Numbered from the stretch's first letter, positions 1 through 5,046 are shown. The stretch is 7,144 nt of DNA from UBA2197 sp034370465 (GCA_034370465.1 JAXMLA010000345.1:1-7144); one strand, 5' to 3'. Notes: a model not told the origin generated them from the sequence alone. Numbers and translations are program-made.

Positions 1-122
1 ATTCCAAGGGGGCTGACTGGGCAGCTTATTTTGTGCGCGATGGCAACTTGATCACCGGGCAGAATCCGGCATCATCCGAAGGCGCTGCCAAAGCCGTCCT
101 CAGCACGCAGGGCGCTGCCTAA
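1..122 (+). CDS. DJ-1/PfpI-family (type 1 glutamine amidotransferase-like) protein, C-terminal end only
   Basis: This is the last 39 codons of a gene that begins before the window; the first complete codon is at base 3 and the TAA is at 120-122. The readable tail contains DGNLITGQNPASSEGAAKAV. The D-G-x-L-I-T-G-Q-N-P-x-S pattern is the usual C-terminal strand and helix of DJ-1/PfpI/Hsp31-like proteins, where it packs against the alpha/beta core. The family includes glyoxalases, deglycase-like stress proteins and chaperones; the nucleophile-elbow cysteine lies outside the window, so activity cannot be judged. The gene is separated from lapA by 88 bases containing a REP-like element. Family assignment is fairly sure from the tail motif; exact subfamily is not. 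Confidence 0.75.
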   Translation, partial: SKGADWAAYFVRDGNLITGQNPASSEGAAKAVLSTQGAA

Positions 123-132
123 ATAATCAAAT

Positions 133-181
133 TTGGAGCGAGCTCCAGCTCGCGATCATTGCAGGCTGGAGCCTGCTCCTA
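133..181. repeat. REP-like doublet: two facing hairpins
   Basis: Two perfect 7-bp stems with 2-base loops lie back to back. The first is GCGAGCT-CC-AGCTCGC (138-153) and the second is GCAGGCT-GG-AGCCTGC (161-176). Each is preceded (first copy) or followed (second copy) by GGAGC/GCTCC flanks, so the two halves are diverged inverted copies of one unit of about 24 bases. The copies differ at GA/AG on one stem side and TC/CT on the other, so base pairing is kept in both. This is the form of REP/BIME elements found in intergenic regions of many bacteria. There is no T-run after it, so it is not a standard intrinsic terminator, though it could slow decay of the upstream transcript's 3' end. Confidence 0.7.
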
Positions 182-210
182 CATTCAAAATAAAATTCAG
201 GAGGTTAATC

Positions 211-531
211 ATGAAATTTGCACTGATCGCAGCCATTATCGTTTCGGCGGTGATGGCATATTTTGCCGTAGAAAACTCGCAGCAAACGCAGGTGACCTTT
301 TTGGGCTGGTATTTCGATGCGCCCCTGGTGATCATTCTCCTCCTCTCCTTTGGCGCCGGCGTCGTTGCCACTTTTCTTGCCACCCTGCCCGGTACATTTC
401 GTAAATCAAGGGAAATTTCAAATCTTAAAGCCCAAGCGATTGTCGATGCAGCAAAAATTACAGCGCTTGAGAAAGAGACGCAGTTGCACGCTGCCCAGAT
501 AAAGGAGCCGAACAATGTCGTACGTCTTTAG
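211..531 (+). CDS. LapA-domain (DUF1049) inner-membrane protein
   Basis: A 106-residue protein with the LapA layout. Membrane segment 1 is at about residues 3-20, followed by the family-typical FAVENSQQTQVTFLGWYF stretch (18-35). Membrane segment 2 is at about 38-60, and a charged, Ala/Lys/Glu-rich tail at about 65-98 is probably coiled coil. In enterobacteria LapA acts with LapB at the cytoplasmic face of the inner membrane in lipopolysaccharide assembly and LpxC control. Many relatives outside that group are lone, uncharacterised LapA-domain proteins, and no lapB is visible here. The ATG at 211 is chosen because CAGGAGG (198-204) lies 6 bases upstream; an in-frame start at 133 would place the REP-like element inside the gene. 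The stop overlaps the next gene by 17 bases, so the two are probably co-transcribed and translationally coupled. Confidence 0.88.
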   Translation: MKFALIAAIIVSAVMAYFAVENSQQTQVTFLGWYFDAPLVIILLLSFGAGVVATFLATLPGTFRKSREISNLKAQAIVDAAKITALEKETQLHAAQIKEPNNVVRL

Positions 532-901
532 TAAAAAGCTGGCAATGAATTTTGAAGATGTCGTGACCAGGATCACGGACGGACTGAAAAAGGAAGGGTT
601 TGGAATCCTCACCGAAATCGACGTCAAAGCCACCCTGAAAAAGAAATTAGATGTCGATTTTCAAAAATACACCATCCTCGGCGCCTGCAATCCGGCCTTT
701 GCCTACAAAGCATTGCAGGCAGAACCCCATATCGGGACGATGCTCCCCTGCAACGTCATTGTGCAGGAATTAGCGGAGGGCAAGATGGAAGTCGCGGCCG
801 TCGATCCCCTGGCTTCGATGCAAGCGATTCAGAACCAGGAGTTGCAAGCGGTTGCCAAGGAGATTCAGTTGAAGCTGAAAAGAGTCATCGACCAACTGTA
901 A
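515..901 (+). CDS. DUF302 domain protein
   Basis: A 128-residue soluble protein spanning essentially one DUF302 domain. Diagnostic features are the N-terminal ISF-like half with GFGILTEIDVKATLKKKL (28-45) and the core segment from GACNPAFAYKAL to GTMLPCNVIV (56-84). The latter matches the family pattern of a C-N-P motif followed by an L-P-C-N motif, giving Cys58 and Cys79. The fold is a small alpha/beta dimeric domain; its biochemical function is not settled, though the genes often sit with redox or stress genes. The start at ATG 515 has AAAGGAG (501-507) seven bases upstream and lies inside the end of lapA. The protein has no signal peptide or membrane segment, so it is probably cytoplasmic. 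No U-rich terminator follows; a repeat-like hairpin lies at 918-950. Confidence 0.9.
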   Translation: MSYVFSKKLAMNFEDVVTRITDGLKKEGFGILTEIDVKATLKKKLDVDFQKYTILGACNPAFAYKALQAEPHIGTMLPCNVIVQELAEGKMEVAAVDPLASMQAIQNQELQAVAKEIQLKLKRVIDQL

Positions 902-917
902 TGCTTTCGAAAAGATC

Positions 918-950
918 TTGTCGCCCTTCGGCGAGCTCAGGGAGAACGGA
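918..950. repeat. short intergenic hairpin, repeat-like
   Basis: Just after the DUF302 stop lies a stem TCGCC (921-925), loop CTTC, GGCGA (930-934). It overlaps an alternative pairing of CCCT (924-927) with AGGG (939-942) around a GAGCTC palindrome (933-938). The text from about 920 to 949 resembles the short CCCTTCG..GAGCTCAGGG..GAACGG sequences scattered between genes in many environmental genomes; that resemblance is from memory and only one copy lies in the window. No T-run follows, so intrinsic termination is unlikely. Confidence 0.4.
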
Positions 951-1032
951 CTTGAGTAGCCGCCCCGCAGCAGAAAAAGATCAACAGCAGAAATACCCGT
1001 TCAATCATGCGGGTGAATAAGGAACTGGAATC

Positions 1033-1164
1033 ATGATGAATCAAGGAAGCGGATGGATGGACCATGGCGGTTGGATGGGAGGCGGGATGTGGCTCTGGGC
1101 GACGATCAGCGTCCTGGTGATCGTCCTGCTCGTCGTCTTGATAGTCAAGGTCTCCAAAAAATGA
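1033..1164 (+). CDS. 43-residue Gly/Met/Trp-rich single-pass membrane protein
   Basis: An ORF of 43 codons starting ATG-ATG, with AAGGAA (1019-1024) eight bases upstream. Residues 1-22 are rich in Met, Gly, Trp and contain one His (MDHGGWMGGGMWLW at 9-22). Residues 21-39 form one hydrophobic helix ending in the basic tail KVSKK. The Met/Trp/Gly N-terminus before one membrane helix resembles the start of small SHOCT-type and other short proteins found near metal or stress genes, but no SHOCT domain follows, so I assign no function. The clean ribosome site, hydrophobic pattern and GC-rich third positions favour a real gene. It is 131 bases after the DUF302 gene and could be in the same transcript. 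Confidence 0.65.
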   Translation: MMNQGSGWMDHGGWMGGGMWLWATISVLVIVLLVVLIVKVSKK

Positions 1165-1277
1165 CGGTGGATCAGAGCGGGTAAGGACGAATCGTAAACC
1201 CAGCCCTACGGAGCCCGCGGACGGGTTCCTGTCGGGTAGAGGGCGCCATGATGATGAAGAAAACGGGTTAATTGAGT

Positions 1278-2126
1278 ATGAATATGACCGTTTTTGAGCT
1301 GGCCGGGCGGGTTGTCCGCGGCATCCGCAAGGACCACTGCACCGGGCATGCGGCCGAGATCGCTTTTTTCGTCCTCTTTGCCCTCTTCCCTTGCCTTCTC
1401 ACTTTGACCAGCCTCCTGGCCTACCTGCCGGTGCCGGATCTGGTTCAGGTTATGCTGAAAATTCTCGATAACTTCATCCCTGACTCCGTTCTTTCCCTGG
1501 TGGAAAAAAATCTCCAGTCCCTGGTCACAGTGCAGAAGGGAGGACTTCTCTCCTTCGGGGTGCTGTTATCGCTATGGACCGCATCGAGGGCGGTGGTTGC
1601 AATCCAGATTTCCCTGAATGACGCCTATGATACGAAAGAACACCGCCCTTATTGGCAGTTGCGCGCTCTTTCCATGCTTCTGGTCATTTGCTTAACCGGT
1701 TTTATGATCGTCTCCCTTCTTCTGCTCTTTTTCGGACCGCGTATCGGTGTCTGGATCGCATCTCTGGCCAGCCTCGGCCATACCTTCAATCTGGTCTGGA
1801 ACCTTCTGCGTTGGCCGGTGATCTTCGCCCTGATGATGATGGCCCTCTACGCGCTCTATCGCTACGCACCGGCGCTAAAACTGTCATGGCGCGAGATCAT
1901 TCCCGGCGCGATCACGGCCACCGCGGCATGGGTCGTCGTGACCCTGGCCTTTTCATATTATGCAAACAATTTCCGTTCCTATGACCAGACGTACGGCAGT
2001 ATCGGCGCTGTCATCGCTCTGCTCTTCTGGCTGTACGCCGGCGCTTTCGTGATTCTCCTCGGCGGCGAGATCAACGCGCGTTTGCGGGAAATGCATCGTC
2101 AAGGAGCCGGAGAATACTCCGTCTGA
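1278..2126 (+). CDS. YihY/virulence factor BrkB family inner-membrane protein
   Basis: A protein of 282 residues (284 if a TTG at 1272 is used) with about six membrane segments. Counted from the TTG, these are near residues 27-52, 91-112, 132-156, 177-197, 210-230 and 243-266. Family marks are the N-terminal AAEIAFFVLFALFPCLL (27-43), a central WTASRAVVAIQISLNDAYD (102-120) and the C-terminal YGSIGAVIALLFWLY (241-255), followed by GGEINARL (264-271). The family was once confused with RNase BN; members are polytopic membrane proteins of unclear, possibly transport, function. Length is normal. The start is uncertain: no good ribosome site precedes TTG 1272, ATG 1278 or ATG 1284. An ATG-ATG-ATG mini-frame of seven codons (1248-1271) ends directly at the TTG and might feed ribosomes in by coupling, which is only a guess. 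Confidence 0.92.
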   Translation: MNMTVFELAGRVVRGIRKDHCTGHAAEIAFFVLFALFPCLLTLTSLLAYLPVPDLVQVMLKILDNFIPDSVLSLVEKNLQSLVTVQKGGLLSFGVLLSLWTASRAVVAIQISLNDAYDTKEHRPYWQLRALSMLLVICLTGFMIVSLLLLFFGPRIGVWIASLASLGHTFNLVWNLLRWPVIFALMMMALYALYRYAPALKLSWREIIPGAITATAAWVVVTLAFSYYANNFRSYDQTYGSIGAVIALLFWLYAGAFVILLGGEINARLREMHRQGAGEYSV

Positions 2127-2152
2127 CTCCCTGGTAATCCTTTGATCTGCCC

Positions 2153-2186
2153 CTTTCGTATATAACTGTTCTGCTAAACTTGACAG
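2153..2186 (+). promoter_or_regulatory. Candidate upstream activator site for the beta-barrel gene
   Basis: This 34-base element aligns without gaps to the one at 4800-4833, with 20/34 identities including ATATAAC-x-GTT (2160-2170) and TGACAG (2181-2186). It begins 134 bases before the -24 GG at 2287. The left arm CCGTCA is poorly kept here. Directly after it is a perfect inverted repeat GATAATC-6-GATTATC (2186-2205), which could be a second protein site. It is the weakest member of the three by sequence, but its position agrees with the others. Confidence 0.45.
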
Positions 2187-2245
2187 ATAATCGCAGTGGA
2201 TTATCCTTAGCCTGTCCCCCGCATCTTTTTTCTATCTCCCTGTAA

Positions 2246-2258
2246 AATTAAAGAGTTG
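2246..2258 (+). promoter_or_regulatory. Candidate IHF site, beta-barrel promoter
   Basis: AATTAAAGAGTTG matches the IHF consensus WATCAANNNNTTR at every fixed position but one (T for C). It starts 41 bases upstream of the -24 GG. The two other promoters in the window have perfect matches starting 40 bases upstream, and this agreement in position is the main support. Confidence 0.5.
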
Positions 2259-2284
2259 AACTGAAGATACGTTGCCGTTCTCCT

Positions 2285-2301
2285 CCGGCACGTTCGTTGC
2301 G
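2285..2301 (+). promoter_or_regulatory. Sigma-54 (-24/-12) promoter of the beta-barrel gene
   Basis: CCGGCACGTTCGTTGCG fits the RpoN consensus YTGGCACGRNNNTTGCW: GG at 2287-2288, ten bases, then GC at 2299-2300, with the intact GGCACG and TTGC blocks. The predicted start is near 2312, giving a leader of about 50 bases to the ATG at 2362. Bases 2283-2303 are identical at 20 of 21 positions to 4926-4946, upstream of the 21-residue peptide gene. Confidence 0.75.
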
Positions 2302-2361
2302 ATTACCACTGCATGTCTTTTCACTGTCCGGATTAATTTAACCACGTCGCAAGGAGAAATT

Positions 2362-2973
2362 ATGAAAAAAACAACTGTGTTACTTGTGGTTCTCGCCGTC
2401 GCCCTGATCGGCTTCATCCCTCAGGCCAATGCCGCGGTGGGTGAGGGGAATTATCTGGCGCTCAAGGGCGGCATCTATTCACCGAGTTCATCGTACGACC
2501 TCGACAACTTCAATGCCGGTAACCGGGAGCGCCTCGACAGCAAGACCGGATTTGCCGGCGAGGTCGCTTTCGGCCACTACTTGCTGCCGATTCTGGCCGT
2601 TGAATTTGGTGCCGGCTACTTCGAGAGTAAAGGCTCGCCCCTGGCGTCCCCCGGTGAAACCAAATTGACGGTTGTACCCCTTCTCGCGACCGGGAAAGTT
2701 TCCTTGCCGCTCGGATCGGTCGAGCCTTATGGGTTGTTCGGAATCGGCGCTTACATCACAGATCTCGACGTGAATAACAACAGTGGTGATCTTGACGGTT
2801 CGACAGAGATTACTTACGGCTTGCACGCTGGCGCCGGCGTGAATATTAAAATTCAGAGGAACATGTTTGTCGGTCTGGAAGGGAAATACCTGTGGGCCGA
2901 GCCTTCCTTCGGTGGCCAGCATATCCCCCTCGACGGTTTTGTCACGACTGCCGTTATCGGGTTCAGACTTTAA
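2362..2973 (+). CDS. Outer-membrane beta-barrel protein (small porin-like, OmpW/OprF-type barrel)
   Basis: A 203-residue protein with a clear signal peptide: KK at 2-3, a hydrophobic core at 5-18 and an Ala-rich ANA-A cleavage region near residue 24. The rest is alternating hydrophobic/polar strands separated by Gly/Asn/Asp-rich turns, for example YLALKGGIYSP (31-41), FAGEVAFGHYL (64-74), VEFGAGYF (80-87), EPYGLFGIGAYI (121-132) and YGLHAGAGVNIKI (152-164). It ends in AVIGFRL, a typical last barrel strand. About eight strands fit, as in PF13505-type barrels. Cargo or ligand is unknown. ATG 2362 is chosen because AAGGAG (2351-2356) lies 5 bases upstream and the signal peptide begins there; the in-frame extension to 2272 would run through the promoter. 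It is a single-gene unit with its own sigma-54-type promoter and terminator. Confidence 0.85.
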   Translation: MKKTTVLLVVLAVALIGFIPQANAAVGEGNYLALKGGIYSPSSSYDLDNFNAGNRERLDSKTGFAGEVAFGHYLLPILAVEFGAGYFESKGSPLASPGETKLTVVPLLATGKVSLPLGSVEPYGLFGIGAYITDLDVNNNSGDLDGSTEITYGLHAGAGVNIKIQRNMFVGLEGKYLWAEPSFGGQHIPLDGFVTTAVIGFRL

Positions 2974-2998
2974 TCCTATTACGAACCGCCTGTAACAT

Positions 2999-3028
2999 GT
3001 GTGGCCCCGAATGGGGCCACGCTCTTTT
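2999..3028 (+). terminator. Intrinsic terminator of the beta-barrel gene
   Basis: A perfect 8-bp stem GTGGCCCC / GGGGCCAC (3001-3008 with 3013-3020) has a GAAT loop and is followed by GCTCTTTTTG with a five-T run. It sits 27 bases after the stop codon. This is a textbook rho-independent terminator and isolates the beta-barrel gene from the next unit. Confidence 0.9.
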
Positions 3029-3128
3029 TGCTTTGGACTCTGGGCGAGTTCAGGCCCCCTCCCTCGAGTGGCGGAACCTGCCCGACATCCGGGGGGTCAT
3101 TTATGACGGCACAAGCTACCCCTACGGA

Positions 3129-3162
3129 CCGTCAAATATGATGGTTACGTCAGGGGTGAAGG
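3129..3162 (+). promoter_or_regulatory. Candidate upstream activator site, lipoprotein-kinase unit
   Basis: This 34-base element is identical to 4800-4833 at 27 of 34 positions without gaps, starting with the shared 11-mer CCGTCAAATAT. The left arm is CCGTCA (3129-3134) and the right arm TGAAGG (3157-3162), an imperfect inverted pair. It begins 123 bases upstream of the -24 GG at 3252. Another TGACGG half lies 20 bases before it, at 3104-3109. The distance and dyad form suit an enhancer-binding activator. Confidence 0.6.
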
Positions 3163-3211
3163 ATAAGTTGCCTTTCCCCTTTGCGCGACTGAATTTAATA
3201 ATTATTTTTAT

Positions 3212-3224
3212 AATCAAACAGTTG
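3212..3224 (+). promoter_or_regulatory. Candidate IHF site, lipoprotein-kinase promoter
   Basis: AATCAAACAGTTG matches WATCAANNNNTTR at all fixed positions. It sits inside an AT-rich tract, as IHF sites usually do, and starts exactly 40 bases upstream of the -24 GG, the same spacing as the match at 4890. It lies between the activator-site candidate and the core promoter, where DNA bending would help looping. Confidence 0.65.
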
Positions 3225-3249
3225 CAATATTATTGTCTGCGCCGCATCG

Positions 3250-3266
3250 CTGGCATGCAAGTTGTA
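3250..3266 (+). promoter_or_regulatory. Degenerate sigma-54-like promoter of the lipoprotein-kinase unit
   Basis: CTGGCATGCAAGTTGTA fits YTGGCACGRNNNTTGCW very well in the -24 half (CTGGCA-G) and keeps TTG and the final A in the -12 half, but the GC at -12 is GT. That is a poor substitution at a highly conserved base. Spacing is right, and the IHF and activator-site candidates upstream are in register, so I keep it as a probable weak or tightly controlled promoter. The predicted start is near 3277, giving a leader of about 60 bases. Confidence 0.5.
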
Positions 3267-3335
3267 ATCTATCTGTCGTCAGCTTCTGAGCAGTTTGACT
3301 CCTCCCCGCAGCACCCACTGAAGGAAAATTGCCAA

Positions 3336-3479
3336 ATGAAAAAATCACTTTTTTTGAAATTCGCCGTTCTGTTGATAATCGTTTCAACATTGTCGGGGTG
3401 TATCTGGGTAGAACCGATCGGCTATCGTCCTGGTGGCGGCGATAATGGTCATCATCGCGGAAAGCATGGAAAACATTAA
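3336..3479 (+). CDS. 47-residue lipoprotein with a His/Gly/Lys-rich tail
   Basis: A short gene encoding MKKS, a hydrophobic stretch (5-18) and the lipobox L-S-G-C at 19-22. Signal peptidase II would cut before Cys22, leaving a lipidated peptide of 26 residues: IWVEPIGYRPGGGDN then GHHRGKHGKH. The tail carries four His and several basic residues, which might bind metal or anionic envelope polymers; this is inference. Ile at the residue after Cys does not suggest inner-membrane retention by the enterobacterial Asp+2 rule. AAGGAAAA (3321-3328) precedes the ATG by 7 bases. The kinase gene begins 29 bases after the stop, so the two probably form one transcript. No recognised family. Confidence 0.75.
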   Translation: MKKSLFLKFAVLLIIVSTLSGCIWVEPIGYRPGGGDNGHHRGKHGKH

Positions 3480-3508
3480 GTAAGCTGATTGCGGCTGGAG
3501 AGGGCTTA

Positions 3509-4780
3509 ATGGCTATCGACAAAGAAAAGGGATTACCCGCCGCCGGACTGCATCGCCGCGCCGAAGAACAGCTGCCGGCGTCGAAGGGGGGAACGTCCCA
3601 AGCCGGGAATTCAACCGCCCGCCTCCTGCATGAGCTGCAGGTCCACCAGATCGAACTGGAGCTGCAGAACGCCGAGCTCCGTCAGGCGCGCGACGAAGTC
3701 GAAACGTTGCTGGGTAACTACGCCGACCTTTACGATTTCGCCCCGGTCGGCTATGTCACTCTCTCGCCGGACGGTGTCGTTCGTGCCGCCAACCTCACCG
3801 CGGCCGGCCTTTTTGGGATGGAACGCTCCCGCTTGCCTGGTCGAAATATCGCGCTGTTCGTCGAGAAAGAGACCCGACCGCTCTTCGGGGTATTTCTTGA
3901 CAAGGTCTTTTCCAGCCAGGGGAAAGAATCTTGTGAGGTGGAACTTACGACCACCGGGAGTGCGACGCTCTTTGTGCAGATCGAAGCGGTGGCGAGCGTT
4001 TCGGGGCAGGAGTGCCGGGCGGTCCTTATCGATATCAGCGAGCGCCGACAGCTGGATGAGAAGCTGCGCATTCTCCACGTTGAGCTTGATACCCATGCGG
4101 CCAAACTGGCGGCCGCGAACGTTGAGCTCGAAGCGTTCAACTATTCTGTGTCCCACGACCTGCGCCGGCCCTTGACGGTGATTAACGGCTATTGTCAAGT
4201 CCTCCGCGACCTGTGTCGCAACCAACTCGGTGCTGAGAGCTTGAATTACATCAATGAAATGTATGAGGGGAGTCAGAAGATGAACCGGCTCATCAACACT
4301 CTTCTTGAATTTTCCTGTGTTACCCACGTCGAAATGAGCGCGAAGAAAGTCGATCTGAGCAAAATTGCTGAAGACGTCGCCAAGGGACTGACAACCGGTG
4401 AACCCGAACGGTTGGTCACCTTTCAAATTACCCCCGGGGTCGTTGCGGCCGGTGATGCCGACCTGTTATGGGCGCTCTTCAATAATCTGCTCGGCAATGC
4501 CTGGAAGTATACCACCAGTGTGGAGAAGGCGATCATCGAGTTCGGGGTCACGGAGCAAGGAGGGGAGCCGGTCTACTTTGTCCGGGACAATGGGCCGGGT
4601 TTCGATATGACCATGGCGGAGAAGCTCTTCATTCCCTTCCAGCGCCTGCCCGGGACCGGCGTCGAGGGGCACGGCATCGGCCTGGCCACGGTCGAACGGA
4701 TTGTCAAACGCCATAACGGCCGGGTCTGGGCCGAGAGTGAAGAGGGCCGGGGCGCGACCTTCTTCTTCACTCTGGAGTGA
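3509..4780 (+). CDS. Soluble PAS-domain sensor histidine kinase
   Basis: A 423-residue protein without membrane segments. Residues 38-68 are a likely coiled coil (ELQVHQIELELQNAEL). Residues 72-180 form a PAS domain ending in the typical DISERR. A second helix (181-208) leads into HisKA, with the phospho-accepting His216 in NYSVSHDLRRPL. The HATPase domain shows the N box NNLLGNAWKY (325-334), G1 DNGPG (360-364), F box FIPFQRL (374-380) and G2 GHGIGL (387-392), so all catalytic motifs are present. The H-box context resembles the phytochrome-like/LytS-unrelated HisKA group often described as Cph1-like. It should autophosphorylate in the cytoplasm and pass phosphate to a response regulator, but none is in the window. 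GGAGAGGG (3497-3504) precedes the start. It sits behind the lipoprotein gene and its sigma-54-like promoter. PAS ligand is unknown. Confidence 0.93.
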   Translation: MAIDKEKGLPAAGLHRRAEEQLPASKGGTSQAGNSTARLLHELQVHQIELELQNAELRQARDEVETLLGNYADLYDFAPVGYVTLSPDGVVRAANLTAAGLFGMERSRLPGRNIALFVEKETRPLFGVFLDKVFSSQGKESCEVELTTTGSATLFVQIEAVASVSGQECRAVLIDISERRQLDEKLRILHVELDTHAAKLAAANVELEAFNYSVSHDLRRPLTVINGYCQVLRDLCRNQLGAESLNYINEMYEGSQKMNRLINTLLEFSCVTHVEMSAKKVDLSKIAEDVAKGLTTGEPERLVTFQITPGVVAAGDADLLWALFNNLLGNAWKYTTSVEKAIIEFGVTEQGGEPVYFVRDNGPGFDMTMAEKLFIPFQRLPGTGVEGHGIGLATVERIVKRHNGRVWAESEEGRGATFFFTLE

Positions 4781-4799
4781 TTCTTTCCTGCATCTCATC

Positions 4800-4833
4800 C
4801 CGTCAAATATAACAGTTTCGTAAGCGGTGACGG
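4800..4833 (+). promoter_or_regulatory. Candidate upstream activator site, small-peptide promoter
   Basis: This has perfect inverted arms CCGTCA (4800-4805) and TGACGG (4828-4833), 28 bases from arm to arm. It starts 20 bases after the kinase stop and 130 bases before the -24 GG at 4930. It matches 3129-3162 at 27/34 and 2153-2186 at 20/34 positions, and is the best-formed copy of the three. Confidence 0.6.
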
Positions 4834-4889
4834 TTTCCCTTAACGGCCCCAGCTCCAATCCACCGTTGCTATTCAATTTTTACCCATAT

Positions 4890-4902
4890 AATCAATCGCT
4901 TG
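4890..4902 (+). promoter_or_regulatory. Candidate IHF site, small-peptide promoter
   Basis: AATCAATCGCTTG matches WATCAANNNNTTR at all fixed positions and begins exactly 40 bases upstream of the -24 GG, as at 3212. An AT-rich run precedes it (4871-4892). A full match to this pattern is expected by chance about once in 65,000 positions per strand with even base use. Confidence 0.65.
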
Positions 4903-4927
4903 CGCTTTGGCTAAAGAAGATCCGTCT

Positions 4928-4944
4928 CCGGCATGTTCGTTGCG
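4928..4944 (+). promoter_or_regulatory. Sigma-54 (-24/-12) promoter of the 21-residue peptide gene
   Basis: CCGGCATGTTCGTTGCG has GG (4930-4931), ten bases, then GC (4942-4943), with the intact TTGC block. The surrounding 21 bases (4926-4946) differ from the beta-barrel promoter at one position. The predicted start is near 4955, giving a leader of about 107 bases. An in-frame ATG at 4933 lies inside this -24 box, so the longer reading of the downstream gene is unlikely. Confidence 0.75.
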
Positions 4945-5011
4945 ATATCACTACCTAGCAGAACAACAGGACTGAACGACCCGAGGCATGAAAAGCATCG
5001 GAACAAGAATG

Positions 5012-5046
5012 ACTGCCGACATATCGATGAAGCCATCACCGGCAGT
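5012..5046 (+). other. 5' leader stem-loop in front of the 21-residue peptide gene
   Basis: A perfect 7-bp inverted repeat ACTGCCG (5012-5018) / CGGCAGT (5040-5046) with a 21-base loop ends 4 bases before the ribosome site AGGAG (5051-5055). In RNA it would place a stem next to the start region and could tune translation or stability. The long loop makes it modest in strength. Confidence 0.4.

Larger units (their letters stand above)
3029..3335 (+). promoter_or_regulatory. Long non-coding upstream region of the lipoprotein-kinase unit
   Basis: About 300 bases without a supported gene. An open frame runs through it toward the lipoprotein, but it crosses a terminator and has no ribosome site. 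In order the stretch holds: a palindrome GTCAT-TT-ATGAC (3096-3107) whose right half reads into TGACGG (3104-3109); a 34-base activator-site candidate (3129-3162); an AT-rich tract with a perfect IHF match (3191-3235); a degenerate -24/-12 element (3250-3266); and a ribosome site AAGGAAAA (3321-3328). Nothing convincing is seen in 3030-3095. Confidence 0.6.

Noticed and set aside
1213..1226. Small hairpin CCCG-CGGA-CGGG upstream of the YihY gene
   Set aside because: A 4-5 bp stem in GC-rich DNA is expected by chance, and no T-run or known leader motif accompanies it.
1248..1271. Seven-codon frame (MMMKKTG) as a leader peptide gene for the YihY gene
   Set aside because: Too short to judge; no attenuator structure is seen. 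Kept only as a remark on the unclear YihY start.
2180..2207. TTGACA (2180-2185), 16 bases, TATCCT (2202-2207): a possible sigma-70 promoter for the beta-barrel gene
   Set aside because: The -10 box is poor (4/6), the leader would be about 145 bases, and the -35 box overlaps the candidate activator element while a good sigma-54 promoter lies downstream. A basal second promoter cannot be excluded.
2272..2361. Upstream extension of the beta-barrel gene
   Set aside because: It would begin before and read through the -24/-12 element; the signal peptide and ribosome site fix the start at 2362.
2892..3335. Open frame extending the lipoprotein gene upstream to 2892
   Set aside because: It overlaps the beta-barrel gene, crosses a strong intrinsic terminator and the regulatory region, and the lipoprotein signal begins at 3336 next to a ribosome site.
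3611..4426. 271-codon open frame on the minus strand
   Set aside because: It lies entirely opposite the histidine kinase, whose domains are unmistakable; long antisense frames are common in GC-rich genes. No ribosome site or family pattern is seen.
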